A stretch of 6,639 bases of DNA from Ruminococcus sp. Its GTDB lineage: Bacteria; Bacillota; Clostridia; Oscillospirales; Ruminococcaceae. Numbering within the stretch: the stretch's first letter is position 1; each line of letters begins with the position of its first letter. Position numbers and translations under genes: made by a program. Of this stretch, positions 6,597 to 6,639 are shown in pieces. The stretch is taken from the NCBI GenBank assembly GCA_023667165.1, contig JAMPAO010000125.1, forward strand, positions 1-6,639, written 5' to 3'. The notes under the pieces are model-generated. The model saw nothing but the letters and a program-made list of their open reading frames with translations. It was not told the DNA's origin and did not search any database.

Positions 6597-6639
6597 GTCT
6601 TACAGGCATATTTTCCGTCTTTCTGCGTTAATTTTCCTT

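Noticed and set aside
6568..6606. A strong Rho-independent terminator for polA
   Set aside because: The hairpin has a short stem with a large loop and is not followed by a run of T, so it was kept only as an inverted repeat.

Overview
The window reads as a chromosomal segment of a Gram-positive, moderate-GC Clostridia-type bacterium, plausibly a gut Oscillospiraceae/Ruminococcaceae relative. That is an inference from four things: strong purine-rich Shine-Dalgarno sites, a CheC-type protein, a DNA polymerase I whose proofreading domain is degenerate as in many Firmicutes, and an intracellular-type GH95 fucosidase. No rRNA, tRNA, CRISPR array or intact mobile element is visible.

Layout: positions 1-519 are non-coding as far as I can tell and mostly AT-rich. 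They hold a cluster of ACCGTT/AACGGT half-sites (91-119), helically phased A-tracts that should bend the DNA (208-253), an unexplained GC-rich island (about 301-396), a perfect 11-bp inverted repeat (395-421) and a good SigA-type extended -10 promoter (448-476). Four genes follow on the + strand with gaps of only 26-31 bases: a GH95 alpha-L-fucosidase-like enzyme (520-2808), a TM2-domain membrane protein with a long charged N-terminal region (2836-3351), a CheC-like phosphatase (3378-3992) and DNA polymerase I, polA (4024-6561). The last 78 bases contain an inverted repeat and no recognisable gene.

The short gaps and the lack of an internal terminator suggest one transcription unit from the promoter at about 448-476, though internal promoters cannot be excluded. 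Functionally the four genes are a mixture: sugar catabolism, a membrane protein of unknown role, CheY-P dephosphorylation or signalling, and DNA repair/replication. I see no pathway linking them. The fucosidase has no signal peptide, so it would act on fucosylated oligosaccharides after import.

I did not find a convincing new biological system. The points most worth a second look are the layered DNA architecture upstream of the fucosidase, the half-altered CheC active site, the loss of every proofreading metal ligand in Pol I, the tyrosine-bearing hexapeptide repeat in the TM2 protein, and the possible repeated element right after polA.
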